Position numbers and translations under genes: made by a program. A DNA stretch of 64,000 nt from Pedobacter sp. D749 (GTDB lineage: Bacteria; Bacteroidota; Bacteroidia; Sphingobacteriales; Sphingobacteriaceae). This document shows, in pieces, positions 1 to 9,017 of the stretch. The number at the start of each line of letters is the position of its first letter. The stretch's first letter is position 1. The notes below the pieces were generated by a model. The model was not told the DNA's origin. It saw only the letters and a program-made list of their open reading frames with translations, and searched no databases. The stretch covers positions 496,001 through 560,000 of the forward strand of contig NZ_CP079218.1 in the NCBI RefSeq assembly GCF_019317285.1, given 5' to 3'.

Positions 1-1349
1 ACCTGCTGGAGACAGCATCTAAAGCAGGTATTACCGTTTTTGGCCATACACTTGCCTGGCACGCCAATCAAAATGCTACTTACCTAAAAGGACTGATTGC
101 CCCGGTGGTAACTGCATCAAGTAGTGGTCCTACCTGGGACCTGGTCATTGGAGCCGATTTTGAAACTGACAACGCTTCAGTTTATCAATCCAATACCAAT
201 GCCGTAGCCTCTTTTACTGCGACTGGCGGAGGCTTTAACGGTACAGGACGGGCTTTGAAAATTAGTAACTCGGCAGTGCGGGCCAATGATTATGATGCAC
301 AATTATTTCTTAAGTTTCCGGCGGTAGCAGTAGGAGAGAAATATGAGCTGAAAATGAATGTACGCTCTGATGTAGCGGCATCTTACCCTACACAGGCTCA
401 CACTACGCCCGGTGCCTACAAATTCTATGATTTTTTTGGCGCAATTTCTTCAACACCTATCTGGACAACCTATACCAAAGAAATTACCGTTACCACAGAT
501 ATTGCAGCAAGTGGTGCTTTGGCTTTTAATCTGGGTAAAACCGCGACAAATTTTTATTTTGATAATATCACGCTTAAAAAATACAATGCCCTTGGCGGCA
601 CTACAATTGTAGAAAAAACTGCCGAGCAGAAAAAGGCCATTTTAACCACCGCATTAGAGACCTGGATTAAAGGGATAGTTACCGCTTCAAAAGATTATGT
701 TAAAGCCTGGGATGTGGTAAACGAGCCGATGGATGATACAAAGCCAACTGAGCTTAAAACTGCTGCAGGTAGGGCTTCCATTGCGGCTGATGAATTCTTT
801 TGGCAAGATTACCTGGGTAAGGATTATGCGCTAAAGGCATTTCAATTGGCCAGGCAGTATGGTAACGCAAATGATATCCATTTTATAAATGATTATAATC
901 TCGAATACAGCATCGAAAAATGCAAAGGATTACTTGATTACATAAAATATTTAGAAGGCAAAGGCGCAAAAATAGATGGTATTGGTACACAAATGCACAT
1001 TGTAGCTACTTCCGATAAAGCTAAGATTGAAGAAATGTTCAAATTATTGGCCGCAACAGGCAAACTGATCAAAATATCAGAATTAGATATGGGTTTTACA
1101 GGAAATGTAAAAACGGCACAGGCAACGGCCGAGCAATATGCCGCTCAATCAGAGATGTATAAATATGTAATCAAGAAATATTTTGAGCTTATTCCAGCCG
1201 CTCAGCGATATGGAATTACCATCTGGTCGCCTCAGGATAGTCCAGCCAGCTCAAGTTGGAGAGCAGGGGAGCCAATTGGCTTGTGGACAGAAGGCTTTGT
1301 ACGGAAACCGGCCTATGCAGGCACAGCTGAAGGCTTAAAGAATAAATAA
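1..1349 (+). CDS. Endo-1,4-beta-xylanase, GH10, with internal carbohydrate-binding module (5' end outside window)
   Basis: Reading frame is open from base 3, so the true start lies before the window. The first residues contain VFGHTLAWH, the conserved GH10 strand-3 motif. A beta-sandwich-like stretch rich in Thr/Asn/Ala follows (about bases 130-595) and looks like a CBM4/9-type module inserted into the TIM barrel, as known in Bacteroidota xylanases. The barrel then resumes with WDVVNEP, whose Glu (codon 723-725) is the expected acid/base, and ISELDMGF, whose Glu (codon 1080-1082) is the expected nucleophile. It cleaves internal beta-1,4-xylosidic bonds and is probably exported, but the signal peptide is not in view. 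It lies upstream of a hybrid two-component regulator and a GH43 enzyme, suggesting a xylan-utilisation locus. The family call is firm; the exact CBM family is inferred. Confidence 0.93.
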   Translation, partial: LLETASKAGITVFGHTLAWHANQNATYLKGLIAPVVTASSSGPTWDLVIGADFETDNASVYQSNTNAVASFTATGGGFNGTGRALKISNSAVRANDYDAQLFLKFPAVAVGEKYELKMNVRSDVAASYPTQAHTTPGAYKFYDFFGAISSTPIWTTYTKEITVTTDIAASGALAFNLGKTATNFYFDNITLKKYNALGGTTIVEKTAEQKKAILTTALETWIKGIVTASKDYVKAWDVVNEPMDDTKPTELKTAAGRASIAADEFFWQDYLGKDYALKAFQLARQYGNANDIHFINDYNLEYSIEKCKGLLDYIKYLEGKGAKIDGIGTQMHIVATSDKAKIEEMFKLLAATGKLIKISELDMGFTGNVKTAQATAEQYAAQSEMYKYVIKKYFELIPAAQRYGITIWSPQDSPASSSWRAGEPIGLWTEGFVRKPAYAGTAEGLKNK

Positions 1350-1363
1350 AAAATTACGCTCTT

Positions 1364-1404
1364 AAAGCCAGAAACTTCGTTTAACGTTGTTTCTGGCTTT
1401 TTTT
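1364..1404 (+). terminator. Intrinsic terminator of the xylanase gene
   Basis: A 12-bp perfect stem (AAAGCCAGAAAC with GTTTCTGGCTTT) and 13-base loop are followed by a T run, 14 bases after the xylanase stop codon. Confidence 0.9.
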
Positions 1405-1804
1405 ATTGGATTAGGTCATCACTCCCGTTACCATAATATCACCTCATTTTTCCATGCTTTTTTAATACTCCTGATTAAAAAATACAACATAGTAATGCAA
1501 TCGATTGTTTTTTTCAAAAGTAAGTGATATATTCGGTTAGAAATTATTCAGGTATTGCTTTACATGAGTATCACTTCTAAAATAAGGTAACCAAATATAA
1601 TGCTTTAATGATGTATTGCTGTAGTGAACCAAACGGAGGCGTGTAAGCACCCATATTTTGTCGGAAATTATATATTGCTACATTTCCCGGATTTCAAAAG
1701 CGTGATCGTAAAACTTATCTTCCGCTTTAGCATATCAACGTCAATTAAGCAGTCCTGCACAAACACAATCACAATCCAGATCGCTAAAGCGTGAATCTAT
1801 TATT
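1405..1804. other. AT-rich intergenic region before the hybrid regulator
   Basis: About 400 bases with no convincing open frame. It probably holds the promoter of the regulator gene. I could not find a full TTTG-N19-TANNTTTG match. Confidence 0.4.
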
Positions 1805-4800
1805 ATGATGTTAAAACGAGTATTGATTACAGGTGCAATGTCAATTTTAGTGATATTGTTATTGAGCTCCACTATTGCAAGGGGACAAAATAATCCCAAT
1901 TTCATTACCCTTAATACTAAAAACGGTCTTTCTTCAAATACTGTAAATACGATACTTCAAGATCATAATGGCCTTGTGTGGTTTGGCACCAGCGATGGAC
2001 TAAATAAGTTCGATGGTACCAATTTTACTGTTTATACCACCAAAAGCGGCGATAGCTCAAGCATTCCGTCTAATAATATCTCAGCACTTTTAGAAGATCG
2101 GAGGGGAAGGCTTTGGGTGGGTACAAACGGGGGTGGCCTGGCCTATTACGATGCCAAGCAAAATACATTTAAATCATTTGTTGGGGAGGGGATCCCGAAT
2201 CGTAACACCCCCTTCAATGTATTAACACTTTACGAAGATAAAAGCGGAAATATATGGGTAGGCACCTTTGGTGGATATCGGGTGATCAATTCGAAAACGT
2301 TAAAGGTAAAAAACGTCGGAATAAATGCCTTAATGGGCAATGGCTCCAGTGTGCTTTCTTTTCTTCAGGCTAACGATAACAAGCTATGGATTGGTACCAA
2401 TGTTGGGCTTTTGGCGCTCAATTTAACCAGCGGTGCCACCGAGAAATTTATCCATCACCCCAATGACCTTTCAAGCCTCACTGATAATTTCATCAGAACT
2501 ATTGTGAAGGATGAAAAGGGGCGGATATTTTTTTGTACCAATAATGGCCTCAATATGTTGCTCGATGATGAGAAGCATTTCAAATCCTTTTTGCAATCGG
2601 GTGATATGCTATTTTCTGACGACATTATTTATGCTGCCAGATTAGAAAAAGGAGGTAAATTGTGGCTAGGAACCGAAGACGGGGTAACTATTTTCAATAC
2701 CGCCACTGAGGTTTTTTCAAATATTCGTCCCAACAAACGCGAATCCTTTGGCCTTAGCCATAAGTCGGTTAGAAGCATTTGTATGGCTGATAATGGTATT
2801 ATCTGGCTGGGTACCTATCAAGGTGGCGTTAATAAGTTCGATCCAAATTTAGCACTGTTTAACCTGAAGCATAGCAGCCCGTTTGATCCCAAAGGACTTT
2901 CATCACCCATTGTTACCTCCTTTGCCGAATTCTCAAAACGAAAAATATTTGTAGGTACGGATGGGGGAGGGTTACACTTTTTCGATCGTGATCAAGGCGT
3001 GTTCGAGCATGTTGACATGAAGAGCAAAATTGATTTTTCCAGAAATCCATTGGCTATACTTAACTTAATGCTTGATTCGAGGGGCACGCTTTGGGTAGGA
3101 ACGTACCAACATGGCTTATTTGCCTATAATTCCAAAACCAAAACCTACAAACAATACCTGGCAGGGCCATCAGCAACTGATCTTAGCCAGAATGAAATTT
3201 TCGCTATTAAAGAAGATAGTAAGGGTTTAATATGGATTGGTACAAACGGAACTGGTGTTAATGTATTTGATTATAAGACGAATTCATTTACGCAATATGG
3301 CACTCAATCCCTGCCACCTATGCTGCTCCCTAGCAATGGTTTTATACGGGCCATTGTAGAAGATCATTATGGCGATATGTGGATATCATCCAGCGGAACT
3401 GGAATAGCTGTATTTCAGCGTAGTAACGGTAAATATAAAGTATATCGAAAAGCAAATAGCGGACTTTCCAACGATGTGGTATTAAGCTTGTTATGCGATA
3501 CTAAAGGGAATATATGGGCAGGAACTGATGGTGCCGGGCTCGATCTTTTCAATCGCCGTACTGGGAAATTTACCAATTTTAACGAAACAAACGGATTGTC
3601 TAATGCTATCGTTTACAAGATATTAGAGGGTAAAGACGGATTGATTTGGCTCAGCACCGATAACGGCATCAGTTGCCTTAATCCTGAAACAAAAAAAATA
3701 AAAAACTTCGGGCATCCCAATGGCGTGCAAGACAGTCCTTTCATATTGGGTTCCGGAATCAGCACTTCAGATGGCGAACTTTATTTTGGCGGGCAAGACG
3801 GTTTCAACTATTTTAATCCGCTCCAGTTGCCTACCAATACTGTGGTTCCAAACGTGCTGCTTACCGAACTAAAGGTTTCTAATACCGTTGTACTCCCTGG
3901 CGAAAAGTCACCGATTCAGGAGCAAATAGGTTTCGCAAAAGACATTAAATTAAGTTATGGACAAAATTTTTCAATTAGTTATGTAGCACTTAATTACACA
4001 GCGCCGCAGCAAAACCACTATTCCTATCGACTGGTTGGCCTGGATGATGGCTGGAACGAGGTTGGTAAAGAGAAGACCGCCTATTACACGAATCTGGATC
4101 CCGGAGATTATGTTTTTCAAGTAAGGGCAAGTAACAACGACGGCGTTTGGAGTAATAAAATTACTTCAATTTCTGTTCATATACAGCCACCCATATGGAG
4201 GACAACTTACGCTTATATTTTTTATGTAGTTTTAACTGGTACAATTCTATTTGCCATTCGCAGAAGAGGAATTCAGCGCATCAAAAAACAGCTCGCCATA
4301 GAGCAAGCTCAAATAAATGCAGAAGAAAGAATACTGCAGCAACGAAAAGATGCCGAACGTGCACATGCGTTGGATACACAAAAGATCAAATTCCTTACCA
4401 ACCTAAGTCATGAGTTTAGAACACCAATTTCGTTGATTTTAGCACCTGTTGATAAGTTGCTTGCCGTTAAACAAGAGTCTTCAGTAGCCGGTCAGGTAAA
4501 GATGATCCGTAGAAATGCCCGAAGACTGTTAAATCTGGTCAATCAACTGCTCGATTTTAGAAAGATGGAAGAACAGGAACTGAAATTAAACCTGAATGAG
4601 GCCGATCTCATTACTTTTATCAGTGAAGCCGCAGAATCATTCCAGGATCTTTCCGAACGCAAGAAAATTTCACTTCGCATTAACAGCGATATCAAAAGCC
4701 TGAAAACGCAATTTGATCAGGATAAAATGGAAAGGATTATATTTAACCTGCTTTCTAACGCATTTAAATTCACAAAAGAAGGTGGTGAAGTATGCCTTAA

Positions 4801-5947
4801 CATGTTCATCAGGGCCACCGGCGATCAGGTAAAACCTGTATTTTGCATTGCAGTTTCAGATACCGGGATAGGTATTGCACATCAAAGTAAAGACAGGGTA
4901 TTTGATCGTTTTTTTATGGATAATAATGAAACCGCTATTTTAAATCAGGGAAGTGGAATTGGATTATCGATTGTAAAAGAATTTGTAGAACTGCACGGCG
5001 GACAGATTACTGTAGAAAGCGAACCTGGAAAAGGCACTACATTTTTGGTTTCGCTGCCGGTTGACGTGGTGAAAGAAGATCATAATCAAGAAACTGACCT
5101 TGCAGTTGACAGTCTAACAGAAGAAGAAACAGATGAAACTTTTGGAGAATCGGTAACTGCCGAGAGTAAGATGGCTACGATCCTGCTGGTAGAAGATAAT
5201 GAGGAATTTAGATTTTACCTGAAAGATAGCTTACAGCCTTTTTATCAGATTATAGAGGCGGCAAACGGAAAAGAGGGTTGGCAAAAAACACTTTCCGGGC
5301 ATCCTCAGTTGGTGGTTACTGATGTTAGCATGCCCGAAATGAATGGCATTGAGCTTAGTCAGAAAATAAAAGCAGATAAAAGAACAAGCCATATTCCGGT
5401 TATTTTGCTTACCGCAATTAGTGGAGAGGAAGATCAGATTAAAGGCTTAAAGTCAGGTGCCAACGATTACCTTACAAAGCCTTTTAATTTTGATATTCTT
5501 CATGCAAAGATTGACAATTTATTGTTGTTTAACCGCTCCGTTAAAAATGCATATTCTAAACAAGTGCAGGTACAGGCTAAAGAAATCGAAATTGAGTCTG
5601 GCGAAGTTAAATTGTTGAATAAAATTGTTCAATACATTGATGAAAAACTTAATAATCCGGAACTTTCAGTAGAGGAACTGAGCAGGCATGTGGGAATGAG
5701 CAGGGGCTCTCTTTATCATAAGCTACTTGAAATTACGGGTTTAACACCAATAGAATACATCAGATCTGTAAAACTGGAAAGAGCCGTGGAGCTGCTGGAG
5801 AAAAGTGATTATAACGTTGCACAAATTGCATACATGGCTGGTTTTGGTACACCAAGCTATTTTTCTAAGCTTTTTAAAGCCCAGTTTAATATGCTTCCAT
5901 CTGAATATATTAATGCAAAACGAAAAGATAAACGAGAGAAGGTTTAA
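1805..5947 (+). CDS. Hybrid two-component system protein (sensor kinase, receiver and AraC output in one chain)
   Basis: The 1380-residue protein has the standard order of Bacteroidota hybrid regulators. A signal peptide is followed by many Reg_prop propeller blades (repeats such as GLVWFGTSDGLNKFDG, residues about 30-690), a Y_Y_Y domain (about 720-795), one membrane segment (about 802-820), a HisKA box with SHEFRTP (phospho-acceptor H869), and an HATPase with N box NAFKFT and G boxes DTGIGI and GSGIGLS. A receiver with VVTDVSMP (D1173) and a C-terminal AraC-type helix-turn-helix (about 1275-1375) complete it. Such proteins bind oligosaccharides in the periplasm and activate polysaccharide-utilisation genes. 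With GH10 before it and GH43 after it, the ligand is probably a xylan oligosaccharide (inference). Two adjacent ATGs (1805, 1808) are possible starts. Confidence 0.95.
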   Translation: MMLKRVLITGAMSILVILLLSSTIARGQNNPNFITLNTKNGLSSNTVNTILQDHNGLVWFGTSDGLNKFDGTNFTVYTTKSGDSSSIPSNNISALLEDRRGRLWVGTNGGGLAYYDAKQNTFKSFVGEGIPNRNTPFNVLTLYEDKSGNIWVGTFGGYRVINSKTLKVKNVGINALMGNGSSVLSFLQANDNKLWIGTNVGLLALNLTSGATEKFIHHPNDLSSLTDNFIRTIVKDEKGRIFFCTNNGLNMLLDDEKHFKSFLQSGDMLFSDDIIYAARLEKGGKLWLGTEDGVTIFNTATEVFSNIRPNKRESFGLSHKSVRSICMADNGIIWLGTYQGGVNKFDPNLALFNLKHSSPFDPKGLSSPIVTSFAEFSKRKIFVGTDGGGLHFFDRDQGVFEHVDMKSKIDFSRNPLAILNLMLDSRGTLWVGTYQHGLFAYNSKTKTYKQYLAGPSATDLSQNEIFAIKEDSKGLIWIGTNGTGVNVFDYKTNSFTQYGTQSLPPMLLPSNGFIRAIVEDHYGDMWISSSGTGIAVFQRSNGKYKVYRKANSGLSNDVVLSLLCDTKGNIWAGTDGAGLDLFNRRTGKFTNFNETNGLSNAIVYKILEGKDGLIWLSTDNGISCLNPETKKIKNFGHPNGVQDSPFILGSGISTSDGELYFGGQDGFNYFNPLQLPTNTVVPNVLLTELKVSNTVVLPGEKSPIQEQIGFAKDIKLSYGQNFSISYVALNYTAPQQNHYSYRLVGLDDGWNEVGKEKTAYYTNLDPGDYVFQVRASNNDGVWSNKITSISVHIQPPIWRTTYAYIFYVVLTGTILFAIRRRGIQRIKKQLAIEQAQINAEERILQQRKDAERAHALDTQKIKFLTNLSHEFRTPISLILAPVDKLLAVKQESSVAGQVKMIRRNARRLLNLVNQLLDFRKMEEQELKLNLNEADLITFISEAAESFQDLSERKKISLRINSDIKSLKTQFDQDKMERIIFNLLSNAFKFTKEGGEVCLNMFIRATGDQVKPVFCIAVSDTGIGIAHQSKDRVFDRFFMDNNETAILNQGSGIGLSIVKEFVELHGGQITVESEPGKGTTFLVSLPVDVVKEDHNQETDLAVDSLTEEETDETFGESVTAESKMATILLVEDNEEFRFYLKDSLQPFYQIIEAANGKEGWQKTLSGHPQLVVTDVSMPEMNGIELSQKIKADKRTSHIPVILLTAISGEEDQIKGLKSGANDYLTKPFNFDILHAKIDNLLLFNRSVKNAYSKQVQVQAKEIEIESGEVKLLNKIVQYIDEKLNNPELSVEELSRHVGMSRGSLYHKLLEITGLTPIEYIRSVKLERAVELLEKSDYNVAQIAYMAGFGTPSYFSKLFKAQFNMLPSEYINAKRKDKREKV

Positions 5948-6019
5948 AATATATATGGGCTTAAATAAATGGCTCAAAGAGGTAAGAGCTTGTTTAAAAA
6001 TTAGTAGGCTGCGTGAGGT

Positions 6020-6137
6020 CGTCATTCCCAACTCGATTGGGAACCACGGAGTGCTCATGAATGCCTTTGAAACAAGGGAAACTTATGAATAATCGTAATG
6101 CAAGCGCTTTAAGATTCCCGCATGCGCGGGAATGACG
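6020..6137. repeat. Paired-hairpin intergenic repeat, TTCCCAA type, copy 1
   Basis: The element starts CGTCATTCCC and ends GGGAATGACG. Inside each end is a short palindrome: TTCCCAA/TTGGGAA at 6025-6043 and ATTCCCGC/GCGGGAAT at 6114-6133. The same two hairpins occur at 42180-42264 and 45723-45792 with different spacers. Small open frames here are chance. Confidence 0.85.
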
Positions 6138-6212
6138 TCCATTCTATTGGAGTCTGTCAATGGTAGCGTAGTCGAAGGCCATATCAACGCATTAATAGAT
6201 TTAAAAAATCGC

Positions 6213-6306
6213 CGTCATTTCGATCCGATGGCTATCGGATTTATTTCAGCATCTTTTTTGCTAAACCGCCTTGCTATACAGACCCTGAAACAAGTTCAGG
6301 GTGACG
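6213..6306. repeat. Paired-hairpin intergenic repeat, divergent type
   Basis: The element starts CGTCATTTCGATCCG and ends GGGTGACG. Internal palindromes are ATCCGAT/ATCGGAT and CCCTGAA/TTCAGGG. It has the same GTCA...TGAC boundary as the other repeats of this window but a different interior. Confidence 0.65.
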
Positions 6307-6530
6307 ACCATTCATGCAAGGCGCTAAATAACCCAAATTAAAACACATTATTAATCGAACTGAAGTTACTACATTTGGTTAGCTTGATTGTTTTCTGTAA
6401 CCGGGATTGATTCAATTCAAAACATTCGTCACACACATTTGAACAAAGCCGTCCATTGATCTGTATATTTTTGAATAGCTTTGAATACCGAATATAAACG
6501 CAGTGCAAATTGAAATGCTGACTAACCTGT

Positions 6531-8087
6531 ATGAAGAATCTTAAATTATTTACATTATCGCTCTTTTTTGTGCTAATTGCTACAGTTAGTGTTAATGCGC
6601 AAAAAGCTACAAATCCGATCATTTTTGCCGATGTACCCGATCTTTCGATGATCAGAGTGGGCAAAGTGTATTACATGAGTAGCACCACGATGCACATGAA
6701 TCCAGGTGTACCGATCATGAAATCAACCGATCTGGTAAACTGGAAAATTTTAAGTTACGCTTACGATACCCTCGGAAATGCTGATGAATTAACTTTATCT
6801 AATGGAAAGTGGGATTACGGGCGGGGATCCTGGGCAAGTAGTCTTCGTTTTCATAAAGGCATTTATTATGTAAGCACTTTTTCTGGCACTACTGGCAAAA
6901 CGTACATCTACAGTACAAAAGATATCGAAAAAGGCCCATGGAAGCTAACATCGTTTAAACCTTCACTGCACGACCATTCCCTGTTTTTTGAGGATGATGG
7001 AAAACCTTATATGGTATATGGGACTGGAAAAATTACCCTGGTGGAGTTAAAGGAAGATTTATCTGGAATAAAACCCAATACGCAACCTGTAACGATCATC
7101 GAAAACGCAAGCCTTCCGGCAGGTACGGGTGCCGGATTACCAGCAGAGGGTTCCCAACTGTTTAAAATTAATGGAAAATATTATCTTTTTAACATCACCT
7201 GGCCACGAAATGGAATGCGTACGGTTGTTGTACACCGTTCCGACAAACTTACAGGGCCATATGAAGGGCAGGTAGCGCTTAAAGATCAGGGTGTTGCACA
7301 AGGCGGTTTAATTAGTACACCAGAGGGGAAATGGTTTTCTTATCTTTTTAGAGATTTCGGATCCGTTGGACGCATTCCGTATTTAGTTCCGGTTAACTGG
7401 CAAGATGGATGGCCGATACTTGGCATAAACGGTAAAGTTCCGGAAACACTGGAACTTCCGGTTAGCAAAGGCTTAATTCCCGGAATTGTAGCATCAGATG
7501 AATTTAACCGCAAAAAGGGCGACCCCTTGCTTCCGCTGGTATGGCAATGGAACCACAATCCAGACCATGCATTTTGGTCAGTAACTAAACGCCCGGGATT
7601 TTTACGGATTACCACTTCAAGATTAGATACTAATATTCTTTTGGCTCGCAATACATTAACCCAGCGTACCATCGGACCGGTATCAACCGGAACCACTTTA
7701 ATTGATATCTCCGGTATGAAGGCTGGAGACCAGGCCGGACTGATGCTGCTTCAGCGCAAATTTGGTTGGGTTGGTGTAAAACACACTGGATCAAAGAAAA
7801 CGGTGGTTGCCGTAAGCGCCCAAAATGGTATTGTAATTGGTGAAGATGTTCCGGCCGGACAGCAAACCATTTATCTCAAAGCAAGATGTGATTTTGAGAA
7901 CCGAACAGATAAAGGTTATTTTTCTTACAGCTTTGATGGCAAAACCTGGAAACCTATAGGGGAGCCGCTGCAAATGTCGTATACGCTTCCCCATTTTATA
8001 GGGTACCGTTTTGGATTGTTTAATTACGCAACCGAAAATGCTGGTGGATATGTTGACTTTGATTATTTTAGAATTGAAGCAAAATAG
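6531..8087 (+). CDS. Glycoside hydrolase family 43 (beta-xylosidase / alpha-L-arabinofuranosidase-like)
   Basis: A 518-residue exported protein with a signal peptide ending near VNAQ (residue 24). A five-bladed propeller domain spans about residues 28-310 and a C-terminal beta-sandwich about 320-518, as in GH43 enzymes with a DUF1349-like end. The expected catalytic residues are visible: base D37 in DVPDLS, pKa-modulating D148 in HDHSLFF, and general acid E206 in PAEGSQLF. The STTMHM segment after the base resembles subfamily 12-type sequences, but the subfamily is not certain. It would remove xylose or arabinose side units in the periplasm. It follows the hybrid regulator and repeats and is probably part of the same xylan locus. 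The ATG at 6531 is directly followed by a clear signal peptide. Confidence 0.92.
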   Translation: MKNLKLFTLSLFFVLIATVSVNAQKATNPIIFADVPDLSMIRVGKVYYMSSTTMHMNPGVPIMKSTDLVNWKILSYAYDTLGNADELTLSNGKWDYGRGSWASSLRFHKGIYYVSTFSGTTGKTYIYSTKDIEKGPWKLTSFKPSLHDHSLFFEDDGKPYMVYGTGKITLVELKEDLSGIKPNTQPVTIIENASLPAGTGAGLPAEGSQLFKINGKYYLFNITWPRNGMRTVVVHRSDKLTGPYEGQVALKDQGVAQGGLISTPEGKWFSYLFRDFGSVGRIPYLVPVNWQDGWPILGINGKVPETLELPVSKGLIPGIVASDEFNRKKGDPLLPLVWQWNHNPDHAFWSVTKRPGFLRITTSRLDTNILLARNTLTQRTIGPVSTGTTLIDISGMKAGDQAGLMLLQRKFGWVGVKHTGSKKTVVAVSAQNGIVIGEDVPAGQQTIYLKARCDFENRTDKGYFSYSFDGKTWKPIGEPLQMSYTLPHFIGYRFGLFNYATENAGGYVDFDYFRIEAK

Positions 8088-8372
8088 AAGAGTTTCACAC
8101 CTGATCTTATCCTTTTAGTTTAATTAAATCATCAACATTTTGGATGACCTGCTCCGCATTAATTCATCTAAATGAAATGTGGGTAATTCAATTGTGAATG
8201 GCTTCATAATTGCCTTCGTAAACAAATATCCATAAAGGATGTGGCCATTGCGTAAGCTAATACGCGCGTCTAATCTAAAATCTTATTTATTTCTGAACAT
8301 CGTATTAAGCGGCTTGGTCACTACTACTGCAACCGCTTAATCCTTTCCTGGTAATTTTCTTTATCATTCTAA

Positions 8373-8434
8373 TGCAATTATGTTGCAAATGAAGCGTTAA
8401 TTATTTTAGTGCAACTAAATTGCTTTTATATTTG
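8373..8434 (+). promoter_or_regulatory. Promoter with two TGCAA-N5-TTGCA operators (candidate Zur sites)
   Basis: There is one perfect inverted repeat TGCAATTATGTTGCA (8373-8387) and one near-perfect TGCAACTAAATTGCT (8410-8424), 37 bp apart centre to centre. A -7 box TATATTTG lies at 8427-8434, with TTTT 19 bp upstream at 8404-8407, so the second repeat sits between the promoter boxes. The start codon of the first operon gene is at 8454. The operon ends with a Fur/Zur-type regulator, so these are likely its binding sites (inference). Confidence 0.65.
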
Positions 8435-8453
8435 TGCGCTAAATTTATTTTTA

Positions 8454-8846
8454 ATGAAACAACGGAGTTCCAAAATCAATCTCGACAGGATAGGCATTAC
8501 GGCCTCAACACTTTGTGCCATACATTGCGCTGCATTGCCATTTTTAATTACCGTTTTACCGATGTGGGGACTGGGTTTCCTGGCCAATGAGGAGGTTGAA
8601 ATAACCATGATTGCCATTTCATTGCTTGTTGGTATCTGGAGTTTAAGTTCGGCGTACCGCAAACAACATCGCCGTATGATGCCAATTCTGATACTTATTG
8701 CCGGCTTTGCCTGTATTGCATTGGGGCATTTTTCGGGCATTGAACCATTAGAGCCAATCTTGATTCCTGTAGGCGGCCTTATCATTGCTGCTGCACATTA
8801 TATTAATTTACGAATGCTTAAATCCTGCCCATTGGGTCATCAATAG
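8454..8846 (+). CDS. MerC-domain membrane protein
   Basis: About 130 residues with four hydrophobic segments. The first carries TLCAIHCAALP, the Cys-x3-His-Cys pattern of the MerC family of inner-membrane metal proteins, and the C-terminus has a further Cys and His (SCPLGHQ). I chose the ATG at 8454. An in-frame ATG at 8409 lies upstream of the promoter -7 box and inside the second operator, so it is unlikely to be used. It is the first gene of the metal-related operon. In mercury operons MerC carries Hg(II); outside them the role is unknown. With a Zur-like regulator in the same operon, zinc handling is the more likely role here (inference). Confidence 0.85.
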   Translation: MKQRSSKINLDRIGITASTLCAIHCAALPFLITVLPMWGLGFLANEEVEITMIAISLLVGIWSLSSAYRKQHRRMMPILILIAGFACIALGHFSGIEPLEPILIPVGGLIIAAAHYINLRMLKSCPLGHQ

Positions 8847-8852
8847 TCAATT

Positions 8853-9017
8853 ATGTCAATGAATTACAAAATATTATTTATCACAGCTTTATCGTTTATA
8901 GCCATGTTAAATCCGGCCTGTAAACATGGTACAAACGATGGAATAGAACTTTACAGGCGTTACGCCATAAAAAACCTGGTTATTAAAAAAGTACAAACAG
9001 CAGCACATCATGATTGA
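8853..9017 (+). CDS. Small secreted or lipoprotein-like peptide (54 aa)
   Basis: The open frame starts with ATG at 8853 (a second Met at codon 3) and ends with TGA at 9015-9017. An N-terminal hydrophobic segment (FITALSFIAM) is followed by NPACKHG, a poor lipobox match, and a Lys-rich end with HH. The stop overlaps the ATG of the ABC ATPase gene by eight bases, and MerC ends six bases upstream, so it is tightly coupled in the operon. No family is recognised. Its position and a Cys/His-containing tail hint at a metal-related role, but this is weak. Confidence 0.6.
   Translation: MSMNYKILFITALSFIAMLNPACKHGTNDGIELYRRYAIKNLVIKKVQTAAHHD

Noticed and set aside
5741-6092. Small open frames on both strands at the end of the hybrid regulator
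   Set aside because: They overlap the conserved AraC domain of the regulator and the repeat element.
6132-6341. 69-residue open frame
   Set aside because: It runs through palindromic repeats and encodes no recognisable protein.
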